DNA from: CAVVAH01 sp963746175
GTDB lineage: Bacteria; Actinomycetota; Actinomycetes; JACCUZ01
Length of the DNA: 64,000 nucleotides
NCBI GenBank assembly: GCA_963746175.1
Contig: CAVVAH010000001.1
Span: 992,001-1,056,000 of the forward strand
Direction: 5' to 3'
Of this stretch, positions 1-9,932 are shown in pieces. Position 1 is the first letter of the stretch. Each line of letters starts with the position of its first letter. The position numbers and the translations under genes are program-made. A model generated the notes under the pieces. The model had not been told where the DNA came from. It saw nothing but the letters and a program-made list of their open reading frames with translations, and made no database searches.

Positions 1-1
1 T

Positions 2-1108
2 CCGCGCACATCCGGCAACGACGTCGTCCTCGACTTCCACCTGCTGCAGGATGACGGCACCACAATCAGGCAGCCTCTGCCCGCTCCGAGCGGCGTCACG
101 GGCACCGTCGTGGTGGGCAGCGTGACGCTGGCCTCCCCCAACGACTGGCACGCCACAGTCACTGTGCTGGTACCAGCAGGCGTCCGCGGCACCCCCGGAT
201 CGTGGAAGGTACGGGCACTCCAGGCCGGTGGCACCAACAAGTGGACCCTGGAGCCGGCGGTGGGGACGCTCACAGTCGGTGTCGCGTCCAGCCCGGGGTG
301 CCCCGTCCCGTCCACCGGCGACTTCGGACTGCTCGACTCGCCTCGGTCAGACGGCGGCTCCACCCAGCAGCAGCGCTTCCGCAACTTCGCACGTGGCCTC
401 GACCATGGGCTCGTCGCCGTGGCCGCGCCGTCCACCGACGCCCCGTGCAGCGCCGACGGCAGTCCATACCCTGACGGCATCCTGGACGACAACACTCCCG
501 CCCGAGGCGACGAGAGCTGCGTCGACGTCAAGCCGGGTGAGTCAGCGGCCCTGCCCACCGACGGACTGATCGACGGCCGCGGCGGCGAACCCGGCCGGCT
601 CGAGGGCTCGCCACCCGTCAGTCCCGGATCCCCGGCCGGCTCCGCGTGCACCGTCGCAGGCGACCCGGACCTGCAGTGGACGTCGCGCTCCGGCAAGGAC
701 CTCGTCGACACCGTCCTGAGCTGCTACCTGGTCACGGGCAGGACGTTGACCGACGTAGCGGCCGGCACGCCGGACTCACTGACGGCCGACATCGCCGGGG
801 ACCCTCGCTTCTTCTTCGTGCCGGTGACCGACACGTCCGTGCGGCCGCCGAATTCCGGAAGCGGCGCGAAGTTCTGGCCGATCAAGAACTTCCGGGGCGC
901 CTTCGTGACCAACGAGAGTGCGGTCGGCAACGCCACCTGCCTCGGGTCGTCAGACTGCAACGGCCTCTTGTTCAACAACGGTGGGCAGCAGCTGAAGGCG
1001 CTCCTGGCCTTCACCTTCCCGCTCAGCGCCCTGCCCAGCACTGTGGACCAGCCCGGTAACGGCGGCGACTACTACGGCGGGACCAAGGACTTCCTGCTGA
1101 TCAAGTAG
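2..1108 (+). CDS. TadG-like secreted/pilus-associated protein, 5' truncated by window edge
   Basis: The reading frame is open from base 2 with no start, so the N-terminus lies outside the window; about 368 residues are visible. There is no catalytic motif. The visible part is a secreted-looking, Cys-containing, Pro/Gly/Asp-rich protein. Its segment with FGLLDSPRSD and a later RFFFVPVTD / FRGAFVTNE stretch resembles the C-terminal half of the TadG-like protein at 8466 (GLFDTSSSS, FAILPVLNA, FKAAYFWDD), so I read it as a second member of the putative Flp pilus-assembly TadG family. It ends 5 bp before the convergent ROK kinase stop. Family assignment is inference; the N-terminal membrane segment that would confirm it is not visible. 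Confidence 0.6.
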   Translation, partial: PRTSGNDVVLDFHLLQDDGTTIRQPLPAPSGVTGTVVVGSVTLASPNDWHATVTVLVPAGVRGTPGSWKVRALQAGGTNKWTLEPAVGTLTVGVASSPGCPVPSTGDFGLLDSPRSDGGSTQQQRFRNFARGLDHGLVAVAAPSTDAPCSADGSPYPDGILDDNTPARGDESCVDVKPGESAALPTDGLIDGRGGEPGRLEGSPPVSPGSPAGSACTVAGDPDLQWTSRSGKDLVDTVLSCYLVTGRTLTDVAAGTPDSLTADIAGDPRFFFVPVTDTSVRPPNSGSGAKFWPIKNFRGAFVTNESAVGNATCLGSSDCNGLLFNNGGQQLKALLAFTFPLSALPSTVDQPGNGGDYYGGTKDFLLIK

Positions 1109-1113
1109 TCGGG

Positions 1114-2062
1114 TCAGCGGTAGCGCGCCAGGTCGGCTGCGCCGACCATTCCGGCGTCGTTGCCGAGCTGGGCCAGCACCACCTGCGCGGTCGGGCGGCG
1201 GCCGCGGCCGGTGAGCAGCTGCTCGAAGGCCACCTTGGTCGGCGTCGAGCACGAGGTCCCCCGCCTCGGAGACCCCGCCGCCCAGGACGAAGCACTCCGG
1301 GTCGAGCACCGCCGCGAGGTCGGCCAGCCCCTGACCGAGCCAGTGGCCGAGCGCGTCGAAGGCCGCCTTGGCGACGGGGTCGCCCTGCTGCGCCGCGTCG
1401 GTGACGTGCTCCCCCGCGATGCCCTCCGGCGTGCCGTCGCCGAGCCCGAGCAGGATCTCCGCGTCCGCTCGCGACTCGGCGGCCCGCTCGCGCGCGTCGC
1501 GCACCAGGGCACCGCCGCTGGCGTACTGCTCCCAGCAGCCGCGCTGGCCGCAGCCGCACTGGCGGCCGTCCTCCACCATCTGGATGTGGCCGATCTCGGC
1601 GCCGACCCCGTAGCCGCCGCGGTAGAGCTGCCGGTCGACGACGATGCCGCCGCCGACACCGGTGCCGACCGTGACGCACACGATGAACCGCTCCTCGCGG
1701 CCGGCGCCGAACCGGGCCTCACCCCACGCGGCGGCGTTCGCGTCGTTCTCCACCACGACGGGCAGGCCGACCCGCTGCTCGACCTCCTGACGCAGCGGGC
1801 CGTTGCGCCAGCCCAGCAGGTTCGGCGCGAAGTAGACGGTGGACCGGGCCGCGTCGACGAAGCCGGCGATGCCGATGCCGACCGCCTCGACCTCACGGTC
1901 CACCCGCAGCGTCTCGATCACCGCGGTGATCGCCGACGTGGTCGCCTCGGCGTCGCGCGCCGGGGTGTGCACGCGGTGCTGCGCGAGGATCGCGCCCTGC
2001 TCGTCGACGACGCCGCCGGCGACCTTGGTGCCTCCGACGTCGACGCCGATCGTCAGGGTCAT
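1114..2062 (-). CDS. glkA: ROK-family glucokinase (frameshifted near 1240)
   Basis: ATP-dependent glucokinase of the ROK family, expected to phosphorylate cytosolic glucose to glucose-6-phosphate. The start gives MTLTIGVDVGGTKVAGG, the phosphate-binding loop; ENDANAAAWGE holds the catalytic Asp region; a zinc-binding CGCGQRGCWEQYASG motif is complete. Near base 1240 the frame breaks after EAGDLVLDA, and the conserved end (VAFEQLLTGRG to GAADLARYR) continues in another minus frame. The length, 949 bp, is one base over a multiple of three, so a single inserted base explains it; corrected length is about 315 aa, normal for ROK glucokinases. The start overlaps the upstream gene stop (ATGA), so the two are coupled. 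Confidence 0.88.
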
Positions 2063-2368
2063 CGGCGACGGCTGCTGTCGAGCGCGCGCAGGGCGGCGCC
2101 GAGCGAGGAGACCGCGTCGGCGAGGTGCTCGTAGACCTCCGGGCTGACGTCGGAGAGCGCACGACGCACCCGGCAGTACGGGCAGCCGTGGCACTCGGGT
2201 GGCTCGCCGTCGGCCGTCGCGTCCGCCCACACGTCGCCCCGCCCGACGGGTCGAGTGCGCCGACTGCGCGGCGAGCCACAGGTGCGCCACGTCGACGAGC
2301 TTCGCGGCCTCCTCGGCCATCGAGCCGTGCGGTGGGGTCCGGTCGTGCGACCGGGCGTTCTCGGTCAC
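2059..2368 (-). CDS. Small conserved actinobacterial CxxC protein upstream of glucokinase (frameshifted)
   Basis: Small protein of about 102 aa after correction. It begins V-T-E-N-A-R and has the segment MAEEAAKLVDVAHLWL, then a likely metal-binding ECHGCPYCRV cluster, and ends with SPEVYEHLADAVSSLG. Similar short proteins sit directly upstream of ROK glucokinase genes in actinobacteria, but no function is known to me. The frame changes between about 2245 and 2290; the 310-bp span is one base too long. The GTG at 2368 lies 6 bp after the SRPBCC stop; the ATG at 2320 is an alternative start. It overlaps glkA by 4 bp. Confidence 0.65.
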
Positions 2369-2373
2369 CGCCG

Positions 2374-2811
2374 CTAGCCCTCGACCCGCTTCTTGAGCTC
2401 CTTGAGAGCGGTGTCGATGATGACCTTCTCCGCCTTGCGCTTGATCATCCCGAGCATCGGGATCTTGACGTCGACCACGAGCTGGTAGGTGACCGTCGTG
2501 GAGCCGTCGCCGTTGTCGTCGAGCAGGTAGGCGCCGTCCATCGTCTTCACGATCTGCTCGGCCTCGACCAGGCTCCAGCGCACCTCCTGCTCGCCCTTCC
2601 AGGTGTAGGCGAGGGTGTACGCGTCCTTGATCGCCCCGGCGTCCAGCCGGAACCAGACCTCCTCGGCGCGACCGTTCGACCCGCTCGAGCGCACCTCGAC
2701 CTGCTTCACCGCGCCGGTCCACTCGGGATAGGCCTCGAAGTCGGCGATGACGTCCATGACCTCGGCGGGCTCGGCGTCGACGGTGATGCTGGACTCGGTG
2801 CGCTCCGCCAT
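2374..2811 (-). CDS. SRPBCC-family lipid/hydrophobic ligand-binding protein
   Basis: 145-aa START/SRPBCC-fold protein, a helix-grip fold that holds a hydrophobic ligand in a cavity. The start MAERTESSITVDAEPAEVMD and the block DFEAYPEWTG are the classic polyketide-cyclase/CoQ10-binding signature of the family; the C-terminal amphipathic helix is KELKKRVEG. Cytosolic, with no signal peptide. Close relatives (for example TB16.3, Rv2185c) lie beside fadD15 in mycobacteria, which matches the fadD15-like gene about 1 kb away. The ligand is unknown. It is the second gene of a four- or five-gene minus operon ending in glkA. Confidence 0.85.
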   Translation of the reverse strand: MAERTESSITVDAEPAEVMDVIADFEAYPEWTGAVKQVEVRSSGSNGRAEEVWFRLDAGAIKDAYTLAYTWKGEQEVRWSLVEAEQIVKTMDGAYLLDDNGDGSTTVTYQLVVDVKIPMLGMIKRKAEKVIIDTALKELKKRVEG

Positions 2812-2837
2812 GCGGCAGAGGCTACTGGAGCCTCGGA

Positions 2838-3321
2838 TCAGAGGAGCGCGCCCGCCACAGCCATCACCACGACGAGCAGCAGCAGGATCCCCAGCCCGGC
2901 TCCGACGATGAGCGCGACCCGCTTGCCGGTGCTGTCGACGAGGCCGGACGCCGCGCCGAGGCGGGCTGCCGCCCTCCGTCGCGGCCAGCTCGGCCAGCAG
3001 CTGGTCGGCCAGCCGCTCCACCTCGTCCGTGGGTGCCGTGACGGCTCCGAACTCAGGCCTCTTCGCGTGCCTGGCGTGCTTGCCCCCCGACGGGGGCGGC
3101 TGGACGTCCGCCGACCGCGCGCCGGCGACGGAGCCGTGCTCCGCCGTGCCCGCCGGGTCGACCGGCGGCGCGGGCGCGACGTCGGGGTCCGCGGGCGAGC
3201 GCAGTGCCGGCTCCTCGGGCGGCCGCAGGTCGGCGTAGCAGAGCGAGCACCACTCGGTCCCGGCGCGCAGCATGGCCGAGCATCGCGGGCAGCGCAGGGA
3301 CTGCGCGGTCGAGGTGCTCAC
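2838..3321 (-). CDS. Zinc-ribbon protein with C-terminal membrane anchor (frameshifted near 2960)
   Basis: After correction this is about 160 aa: an N-terminal zinc ribbon (CPRCSAML, then CSLCYADLR), a Pro/Ala-rich disordered middle, and a single C-terminal hydrophobic helix (RVALIVGAGLGILLLLVV) that would tail-anchor it in the membrane. The helix is read only after a frame change around 2950-2965; the span is one base over a multiple of three. The GTG start overlaps the stop of the upstream SRPBCC gene (GTGA), which supports both the start and co-translation. No function is known; the topology suggests a soluble zinc ribbon facing the cytoplasm. Confidence 0.7.
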
Positions 3322-3680
3322 GTCACCCAATCGGCCCCCTCCAGCCCGTCCTTGAGCGTGAAGGCGGTCTCCTTCCAGGCGCGCACCCGGGCGTCGCGCG
3401 CCCGCTGGAGCCGCCGCCCGGCCAGCGGGGTGGGCGGGTCCGCCCGCAGGTACCAGTGGACGACGGTCCCGCCCCGCACCGGTTCGAGCCACAGCTCCAT
3501 GCTGCCGGTCAGAGCGCCGCGCACCGCCCACTGGACGCCCTTGACGCCGCGGTCCCGGGTGACGGCAAGCCGCAGGTCCGGCCACCACCGGGCCCAGCGC
3601 GCGGGGTCGGCGACGGCGACGGCGACCGCCTCGGGCGGGCGGGCCACGAAGGTGTCGTCGGCGATGTCCAGCACGGGCAC
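3318..3680 (-). CDS. Second SRPBCC-like protein
   Basis: 120-aa protein from the GTG at 3680 (VPVLDIADDTFVARPPEAVA); a longer version from an ATG at 3731 is open but would overlap the promoter region of the divergent ligase, so the shorter start is preferred. The block DPARWARWWPDLRLAV and the terminal amphipathic helix AWKETAFTLKDGLEGA fit a helix-grip fold, so the operon carries two SRPBCC paralogues of low similarity. Ligand and partner are unknown. It is coupled to the zinc-ribbon gene by a 4-bp overlap. Confidence 0.75.
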   Translation of the reverse strand: MPVLDIADDTFVARPPEAVAVAVADPARWARWWPDLRLAVTRDRGVKGVQWAVRGALTGSMELWLEPVRGGTVVHWYLRADPPTPLAGRRLQRARDARVRAWKETAFTLKDGLEGADWVT

Positions 3681-3709
3681 CCGGCCAGGATGCCGGGTGC
3701 TGCGAGGGG

Positions 3710-3738
3710 CTGACTCGGCGGCTACCGGCAAGTAAGGT
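3710..3738 (+). promoter_or_regulatory. Candidate housekeeping promoter of the acyl-CoA ligase gene
   Basis: CTGACT at 3710-3715, a 17-bp spacer and TAAGGT at 3733-3738 fit the actinobacterial SigA pattern (TTGACA / TANNNT). Transcription would begin near 3745, leaving a leader of about 45 nt that carries GAGGAG at 3775-3780, 10 nt before the GTG at 3791. Position and spacing support it; the -35 matches only four of six bases. Confidence 0.5.
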
Positions 3739-3790
3739 CACGGCAAAGGTTCCTGGAGGACACCGGGACGACACGAGGAGCGCACCGACC

Positions 3791-5597
3791 GTGGACGAGT
3801 ACACCTCCCCTGTGCTGGCTCCGGCCGCGACCACGGGCAACCTCAGCGACATCGTCGTCGACAACGCCGTCCAGGCCCCCCACAAGGTGGTCTTCAAGCG
3901 TCGCGCCGGCGACCGCTGGCTGGACGTGACCTGCAGCGAGTTCCTCACCCAGGTCAACGGCGTCGCCAAGGGTCTGATGGCCGCCGGCATCGAGTCAGGG
4001 CGACCGCGTCGCCCTGATGTCGAAGACGCGCTACGAGTGGACGCTCGTCGACTTCGCGATCTGGACGGCGGGCGCGGTGACCGTCCCCATCTACGAGACC
4101 TCCTCGGCCGAGCAGGTCCAGTGGATCCTCAGCGACTCGGGCGCCGTGGCCTGCTTCGTGGAGACGCCCGACCACCTCGCCGTGGTCAACGAGGTCCGCG
4201 GGACCCTGGGCGACCTGGACGACGTGTGGACCATCGAGACCGGGGCGGTCGACGACCTGACCGCGTCGGGGCGCACGGTGCCGGACGGCGACCTGGAGGC
4301 CCGCCGCACCATGGCGGTCCCCGGGGACCTGGCGACCATCATCTACACCTCCGGGACCACCGGACGCCCGAAGGGCTGCGAGCTCACCCACGGCAACTTC
4401 CTCTTCGAGGCGGCCAACGTCATCAGCGCGAAGGACGCCGACGCGACCCTGGCGAGGGTCTTCCAGGACGAGGGCGCCTCGACGCTGCTCTTCCTCCCCC
4501 TCGCCCACGTCTTCGCGCGGATGATCGAGGTGGGCGTGGTGATGGCCCGTGCCGAGCTCGGCCACACCGCCGACATCAAGAACCTGCTCGCCGACCTCGC
4601 GACGTTCAAGCCGACGTTCATCCTGTCCGTCCCCCGCGTCTTCGAGAAGGTCTACAACTCCTCCGAGCAGAAGGCCGAGGCCGCGGGCAAGGGGAAGATC
4701 TTCCACGCGGCCGCCGACACCGCGATCGCCTACAGCGAGGCCCTGGACCACGGCGGTCCCGGCCTGGCGCTGCGCGCCAAGCACGCCGCCTTCGACAAGC
4801 TCGTCTACGGCAAGCTCCGCGCCGCGCTGGGCGGACGGGTGCGCTGGGCGGTCTCCGGCGGCGCGCCGCTCGGCCCGCGGCTCGGCCACTTCTTCCGCGG
4901 CATCGGTCTCACGGTCCTCGAGGGCTACGGCCTCACCGAGACAACTGCCGCGTCCTCCGTGTGCACTCCCGGGATGATGAAGATCGGGACCGTCGGCCGA
5001 CCCCTTCCCGGTGTCTCGATCCGGATCGCCGACGACGGCGAGGTGCTGATCCAGGGCGGCCAGGTGTTCGCCGGGTACTACAACAACGAGTCGGCCACCG
5101 CCGAGGCGCTGCGCGACGGATGGTTCTCCACCGGCGACATCGGTGAGCTGGACGAGGACGGCTGCCTGCGCATCACCGGCCGGAAGAAGGAGCTCATCGT
5201 CACCGCCGGCGGCAAGAACGTCGCCCCGGCGGTGCTCGAGGACCGGCTGCGCGCGCACCGGTTGGTCAGCCAGTGCATGGTGGTCGGCGACGCCCAGCCC
5301 TACATCGCCTGCCTGGTCACCCTGGACGAGGAGGCGCTGCCGGCCTGGCTCGAGCAGCACGGCAAGGGCGGCATGTCGATCGCCGAGGCCGCCGAGGACC
5401 CCGACGTGATCGCCGAGATCCAGCTGGCGGTCGACGACGCCAACAAGGCCGTGTCGAAGGCCGAGGCCATCAAGAAGTTCAAGATCCTGCCGGCCGAGTG
5501 GACCGAGGAGAGCGGCGCCCTGACGCCGTCGATGAAGCTCAAGCGCGGCGTCGTCATGAAGGAGCACGCGGCCGAGGTCGACGCCCTCTACTCCTAG
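3791..5597 (+). CDS. Long-chain fatty acid--CoA ligase, FadD15-like (frameshifted near 3995)
   Basis: Adenylate-forming enzyme that activates long-chain fatty acids to acyl-CoA via acyl-AMP. Motifs in order: P-loop YTSGTTGRPKGC, the GYGLTET core, and the C-terminal hinge block GDIGELDEDGCLRITGRKK followed by KELIVTAGGKNVAP, including the catalytic-Lys domain. Corrected length is about 601 aa, normal for FadD15-type ligases. The first 67 residues (from VDEYTSPVLAP to MAAGIE) lie in one frame; the rest starts GDRVALMSKTRYEW in another. One extra base around 3994-3999 accounts for this, and the span is one base over a multiple of three. It is divergent from the SRPBCC operon, as fadD15 is in mycobacteria. 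Confidence 0.9.
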
Positions 5598-5639
5598 ATG
5601 GCCCCCGCGCGGTCAGCCGCTGGGTGAAGAACTCGGCGC

Positions 5640-6347
5640 ATGTCCCCCGTCGTCGAGGTGCGCGACCTCACCGTGCACTTCGGCGCGGTCCTCGCCGTCG
5701 AAGGGATCGACCTGACGCTGGCGCCCGGCGCCTCCGTCGCGCTGGTCGGACGCAACGGGGCCGGCAAGTCCACGACGCTCCGGGTCCTCGCCGGCGTCCT
5801 GCCGCCGACATCCGGCTCCGTGGTCGTGGCCGGAATCGACGCCGTGCGGGACCCGTCCGGCGCGAAGGCGCGGGTCGGCTACTGCCCGGACGTCGGGGGC
5901 CTCATCCCCCGCGCCACGCCGTGGGAGCACCTCCAGCTCGCCGCCACGCTGCGGCATCTCCCGGACGGGTGGGAGAGCCGGGCGGAGGACCTGCTCGACC
6001 GGTTCGACCTCGGTGGCGTCGCCGACCGGATCACCGCCGGGTTCAGCCACGGCATGGGCCGCCGGATGTCCGTCGTCCTGGCGGCCTTCCACCGGCCGGA
6101 CGTCCTGCTGCTGGACGAGCCCTTCGACGGGGTCGACCCGCTCGGCGTCGAGGCCACCATGGACGTCGTCCGCGAGCACCGGCTGGCCGGGTCGGCGGTT
6201 CTCATCTCGACCCACCTGCTCGACCTCGCGGTCCAGGCGTGCGAGGAGGCCGTCGTGCTCCGCCGGGGGGCGGTGGTCGCCGCGGCACCGGCCGCCGAGC
6301 TGGCCGGCGCCGAGGGCGCCGCCCGGTACCGGTCGTTGTTGTCATGA
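5640..6347 (+). CDS. ABC transporter ATP-binding protein
   Basis: 235-aa ATPase subunit of an ABC exporter. Walker A is GRNGAGKST (residues about 38-46), the signature is the degenerate FSHGMGRRM typical of ABC-2 type drug/bacteriocin exporters, Walker B is DVLLLDEPFDGVDP and the switch His is in LISTHLLD. The stop overlaps the start of the adjacent permease (ATGA), so this is a two-gene transporter. Substrate is not predictable. It lies 42 bp downstream of the ligase and could be read through from it. Confidence 0.88.
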   Translation: MSPVVEVRDLTVHFGAVLAVEGIDLTLAPGASVALVGRNGAGKSTTLRVLAGVLPPTSGSVVVAGIDAVRDPSGAKARVGYCPDVGGLIPRATPWEHLQLAATLRHLPDGWESRAEDLLDRFDLGGVADRITAGFSHGMGRRMSVVLAAFHRPDVLLLDEPFDGVDPLGVEATMDVVREHRLAGSAVLISTHLLDLAVQACEEAVVLRRGAVVAAAPAAELAGAEGAARYRSLLS

Positions 6348-7836
6348 GCCGGGGGCAGGTCGCCTGCCTGGTCGGCCTGCGCTGGACGATGGTCAGGTCC
6401 GTGCGGCGCGCCGCGGCTTCGCCCTGCTGGCGCCGGTCTGCCGGTCCTCGTCGCCCTCGCGGTCGCTGTCGGCGTACTCGCTCCCGGGAGCAGCGTTCGA
6501 GGTCCTGCTGCTGGCGCCGACCGCCTACCTGTCGGTGGCCCTGCTCGCGGCCATCGCGCCCCTGGTGGCCGGTGGCGGCAACGAGCTGTTCCCGCCGGAG
6601 CAGCTCGTCGCGTACCCGATCACCTCGCGCACCGAGCACCTCGCCTCACTCGCGCTGGCGCCGCTGAACCTGGCCTGGACGGCCCAGCTCGTTGCCTGGT
6701 CGGTTTCACCGCGTACGTGACACGCCTCCGGGTGGCTGCCCCTCGCGCTCGGGCTCTGCCTCCTGTACGTGGCACTCGTCACCGTTGCCGGGCAGGCGCT
6801 GGCCTGGCTGGTGGTGGGCGTCCGTCAGTCGTCCAGCGGTCGGCGCATCACCTGGGGGCTGGCCGCCACGATCGTCACTGCATCGGGCTTCCTCGTGGTG
6901 GCAGGGAGCGTCGGCGGGGTCCTCGACTCCGCCCCGACGACGCTCGTGGTCATCGCAGCCGTCAACGTCAGCGGCGGCCCGACACCTGAGTTCTGGCTCA
7001 CGGCCGTCCTGCTGGCGCTCCTCACCACGGCCGCCTTCGCCGCCGGTCTGCGGGCCTGCAGCTGGGCACTTCGCCAGCCTGGCGACTCCTCGACGGACGG
7101 GACCACCCGGCGGGTGTCACGGCGGTCGAAGCGGCCCCCCGGCGGTGAGATCCGGGCCATCGACCGGGCCAGCGTCTGGCGCTCGACGTCGCTCCGCCGC
7201 GGTCTGATCGTCCTGGGCGTGCTGCCCGGGCTGGTCGCGCTCACCGCAGGCCTGGAGTGGTCGACCCTGATCCTGCTTCCGGGTCTGGTCAGCGCCGGGG
7301 CGGGGCTGCTCTTCGGCGTCAACGCGTTCTGCCTGGACGGGTCGGGAGCCGTCTGGCTCGGCTCGCTGCCGTCCCGGCCCGCGACAGTCTTCTGGTCCAA
7401 GACACGGGTCGTCGCCGAGACCTGTCTCGTGTCGGTCGCGATCACCGTCTCGGCCGGGTCCCTCCGGGCGAGCCGTGGCCCGACTCCGAGCGAGCTCGCA
7501 GCCTTGCTCTGCTGCGCGGTGGTCGCTCAGCTGATGGTGGTGGCGACCTGCATGGAGCTCTCGGTGACCCGGCCGCACCGGGCCGACCTCCGTGGCCCCC
7601 GGGACACGCCGGCACCTCCAGGCGTGATGGCGGCCTACTCGGCTCGGCTGGCCCTGTCGACGACGCTCATGGCGGTCTTCTACTCGGCGCTCTCCGGGGC
7701 CGCGGACTGGCGCTGGCCGGTGCTGTTCGCCGTTCCTGCCCTCCTGCTGAGCTGTCGCCGGCTGCTTCGCAGCGCGCGCATGTGGCAGGACGAGCTCGTG
7801 CGTTCACGGGTGGTCACGACCGTGGCGACCGGGTGA
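6344..7836 (+). pseudogene. ABC transporter permease, reading frame broken by several indels
   Basis: Membrane partner of the upstream ATPase. It starts MSRGQVACLVGLRWTMVR and ends in the long open frame from about 6769 (LVTVAGQALAWLVVG to VVTTVATG). In between the frame changes at least four times (near 6400, 6430, 6500 and 6710), yet all pieces read as membrane protein: GLPVLVALAVAVGVLAPG, then FEVLLLAPTAYLSVALL, then LPLALGLCLLYVALV. Roughly ten hydrophobic segments are visible. Because each fragment keeps a sensible hydrophobic pattern and GC-biased third positions, sequence error is more likely than decay; called pseudogene only because the given sequence cannot encode one chain. Confidence 0.6.
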
Positions 7837-7950
7837 CTCGGACGTAATCCGCGACAGCGGGCGCCCCCCCGGCTCATACTGGCCTCCGCGAGGCGCAGTG
7901 GTGGGGTCGGGGCCGCACCGTCGGTGGACACCAGCACACGGACGGCAGAC

Positions 7951-8472
7951 ATGAGGCTTGGGCCGCGGGAGCGAGCGCAACCGGGGGACGACCAGCAGCA
8001 CGACTGCACGGCGGACCTCGGCAGGTGGACGAGGGAGCCAGAGCGTGGCGCGGCTGCGGTCGAGTTCGCGCTCGTGTCGGTCCTGCTCCTGACGCTGCTG
8101 TTCGGCATCGTCCAGTACGCCTTCTACTTCTACCAGTCGCAGGGCGCCTCGGCGACGTCGCGCGAGGCCGCCCGCCTGGCCGCTGTCGGCGTGACCAGCT
8201 GCGCAACGTTCAAGGCCGCGGTCAGGGCTCGTGCTGCCGCGAACGGGACGGACATCGAGGCGCCGGCCAGCTCGAACATCCATCTGACTGTGACGAAGGA
8301 CTCGGGAAACGTCGGATCGAACCCCGAGATAGGTGACAACGCCCTGGTCGTGGTCCGGTGGGAGCCCCTGAAGTTCGGCTTCCCCTTCGTCCCGTTCCTC
8401 ACGGGGAACGAGAACGCGGAGTCGCAGACCCGGATCGAGAGTGTCGGCACCCTGGTGGGGCTGACGTGCTGA
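7951..8472 (+). CDS. tadE: TadE-like Flp pilus assembly protein
   Basis: Pseudopilin-like component of the tad pilus system. The segment RGAAAVEFALVSVLLLTLLFGIVQYA (residues about 31-56) is the TadE signature: a prepilin-like Glu followed by one membrane helix; the rest (about 115 aa) is extracytoplasmic. Starts at ATG 7951 (173 aa) or GTG 7924 are both open and neither has a strong ribosome-binding site. It is the first gene of the tad cluster and its end overlaps tadG by 7 bp. Confidence 0.83.
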   Translation: MRLGPRERAQPGDDQQHDCTADLGRWTREPERGAAAVEFALVSVLLLTLLFGIVQYAFYFYQSQGASATSREAARLAAVGVTSCATFKAAVRARAAANGTDIEAPASSNIHLTVTKDSGNVGSNPEIGDNALVVVRWEPLKFGFPFVPFLTGNENAESQTRIESVGTLVGLTC

Positions 8473-9932
8473 CCCGACTCCGTGACGACCGCGGGGCTGT
8501 GGCCGTCGTCACCGCGATCTGTGCGCTGATGCTGATGGGCTTCGGGGCAGTCGCCGTGGACCTGGGCAACGCTTGGGCGAGGAAGCGCGCGATCCAGACG
8601 ACCGCGGACCTGGCTGCGCTGGCAGGCGCCAGCGGGTTGCCCGACGTCCAGGCGGCGCGCACGCTCGCGGCTCGGTACCTGGACAAGAACCGGCAGCCCA
8701 TCGGCTCCGCGGACCTCGCCTGCCCGCAGTCCCTCGGTTCACGCTGCTGGGACAACGACGACGACTACACGAACGGCGAGATCGACTTCTACGGACCCGA
8801 CGCCAACCACAACGGCCGGTTCGAGCAGAGCGAGCTGACCACGCCGGACGGGCAGGCTGTCGCCATCCGAGTCGTCCCGCCGTGGAGCCGGGTCGACTTC
8901 GGGCTGGCAGGAGCCGTCGGAGTCGACCGGGTCTCCGTCACGGAGGCGGCGACCGCGGCGATCGGGTCGCCGTACGGCCTCGGCATCCCGCCGTTCTACC
9001 TCACCGTCAACGACAACGGACCCACCTGCATCAAGGACGAGTCCCCGGGCGGCGGGGGCGGCTCACCGCCCGCGGGAACGCCCGTCGATCCCTGCCTCGG
9101 TCCGTCGTCCAACCGCGGGTACGTCGACGAGCCGCGGTACGCCGGAACGCAGTTCATCGAGCACAACATCAAGGAAGGTCTCGATCACACACCGCACGAG
9201 TACCAGCGCTACCCGCTCGGAACGGACACGTACGGCCCGCCGTACGACGACGGCGTCGTGCGGGCGGCGCCGGCCACGGGTGTCGAGTGCGGGTCCCTGC
9301 CCGCGGCACTGGTCTTCCAGAGCGGGTCGTCCACGCCGGTCCAGGACATCAACTGCGCCAGGCTCAAGAGCGGCAACACCGGTGGCCAGCTCAAGCCCGG
9401 TTTATTCGACACGTCCTCGAGCAGCCCCGGCCGCCTTCTCCAGCGGAGCTGCGGGCGAACCGGCACCAGCGGCCCGGTCGCCGGTGTGGACGAGACACCG
9501 CTGTCCGACTTCGTGAACCCGGGACTCGGGACAGACCCGGCGAGCCCGGACTACGACGAGCTCGTGGCCTACGTGACCGCCCACCCGTCGATCTCGCCGT
9601 CGGACCCCAAGGCGGGCTGGATCTCGGGGAGCGTCCTCGACTGCCCGCGCTTCGCGATCCTCCCCGTCCTCAATGCGACAGTGCCTCCGCCCAACGGCAC
9701 GACCTACTACCCGATCATCGGGTTCAAGGCTGCCTACTTCTGGGACGACTCGAGCGACCACGGGTTCGGCTGGCAGGGCAGCAGCCTGCGCGTCGTGCGG
9801 GCGTTCGTGTTCGACCTGGACTTCCTTCCGCCGCAGGTCAGCGGGGAGGTCGCGGGCCGCATCGGCGACTATCTGGGATCTGGACCGAAGGTGGTGCAGC
9901 TCGTCCACGACAGCGACGACCCGGCTACCTGA
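8466..9932 (+). CDS. tadG: TadG-like protein with N-terminal pilus-assembly domain
   Basis: 488 aa from GTG 8466, inside the end of tadE. The N-terminus has DDRGAVAVVTAICALMLMGF, the TadE/G N-terminal membrane segment (Pfam Tad), followed by VDLGNAWARKRAIQTTADLA, the conserved region of putative Flp pilus-assembly TadG proteins. The remaining ~420 residues are extracytoplasmic with paired Cys residues and a Gly/Pro loop (SPGGGGGSPPAGTP), but no von Willebrand domain. The C-terminal half resembles the truncated protein at the left edge of the window. Its likely role is in the outer part of the pilus or its biogenesis. Confidence 0.83.
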   Translation: MLTRLRDDRGAVAVVTAICALMLMGFGAVAVDLGNAWARKRAIQTTADLAALAGASGLPDVQAARTLAARYLDKNRQPIGSADLACPQSLGSRCWDNDDDYTNGEIDFYGPDANHNGRFEQSELTTPDGQAVAIRVVPPWSRVDFGLAGAVGVDRVSVTEAATAAIGSPYGLGIPPFYLTVNDNGPTCIKDESPGGGGGSPPAGTPVDPCLGPSSNRGYVDEPRYAGTQFIEHNIKEGLDHTPHEYQRYPLGTDTYGPPYDDGVVRAAPATGVECGSLPAALVFQSGSSTPVQDINCARLKSGNTGGQLKPGLFDTSSSSPGRLLQRSCGRTGTSGPVAGVDETPLSDFVNPGLGTDPASPDYDELVAYVTAHPSISPSDPKAGWISGSVLDCPRFAILPVLNATVPPPNGTTYYPIIGFKAAYFWDDSSDHGFGWQGSSLRVVRAFVFDLDFLPPQVSGEVAGRIGDYLGSGPKVVQLVHDSDDPAT

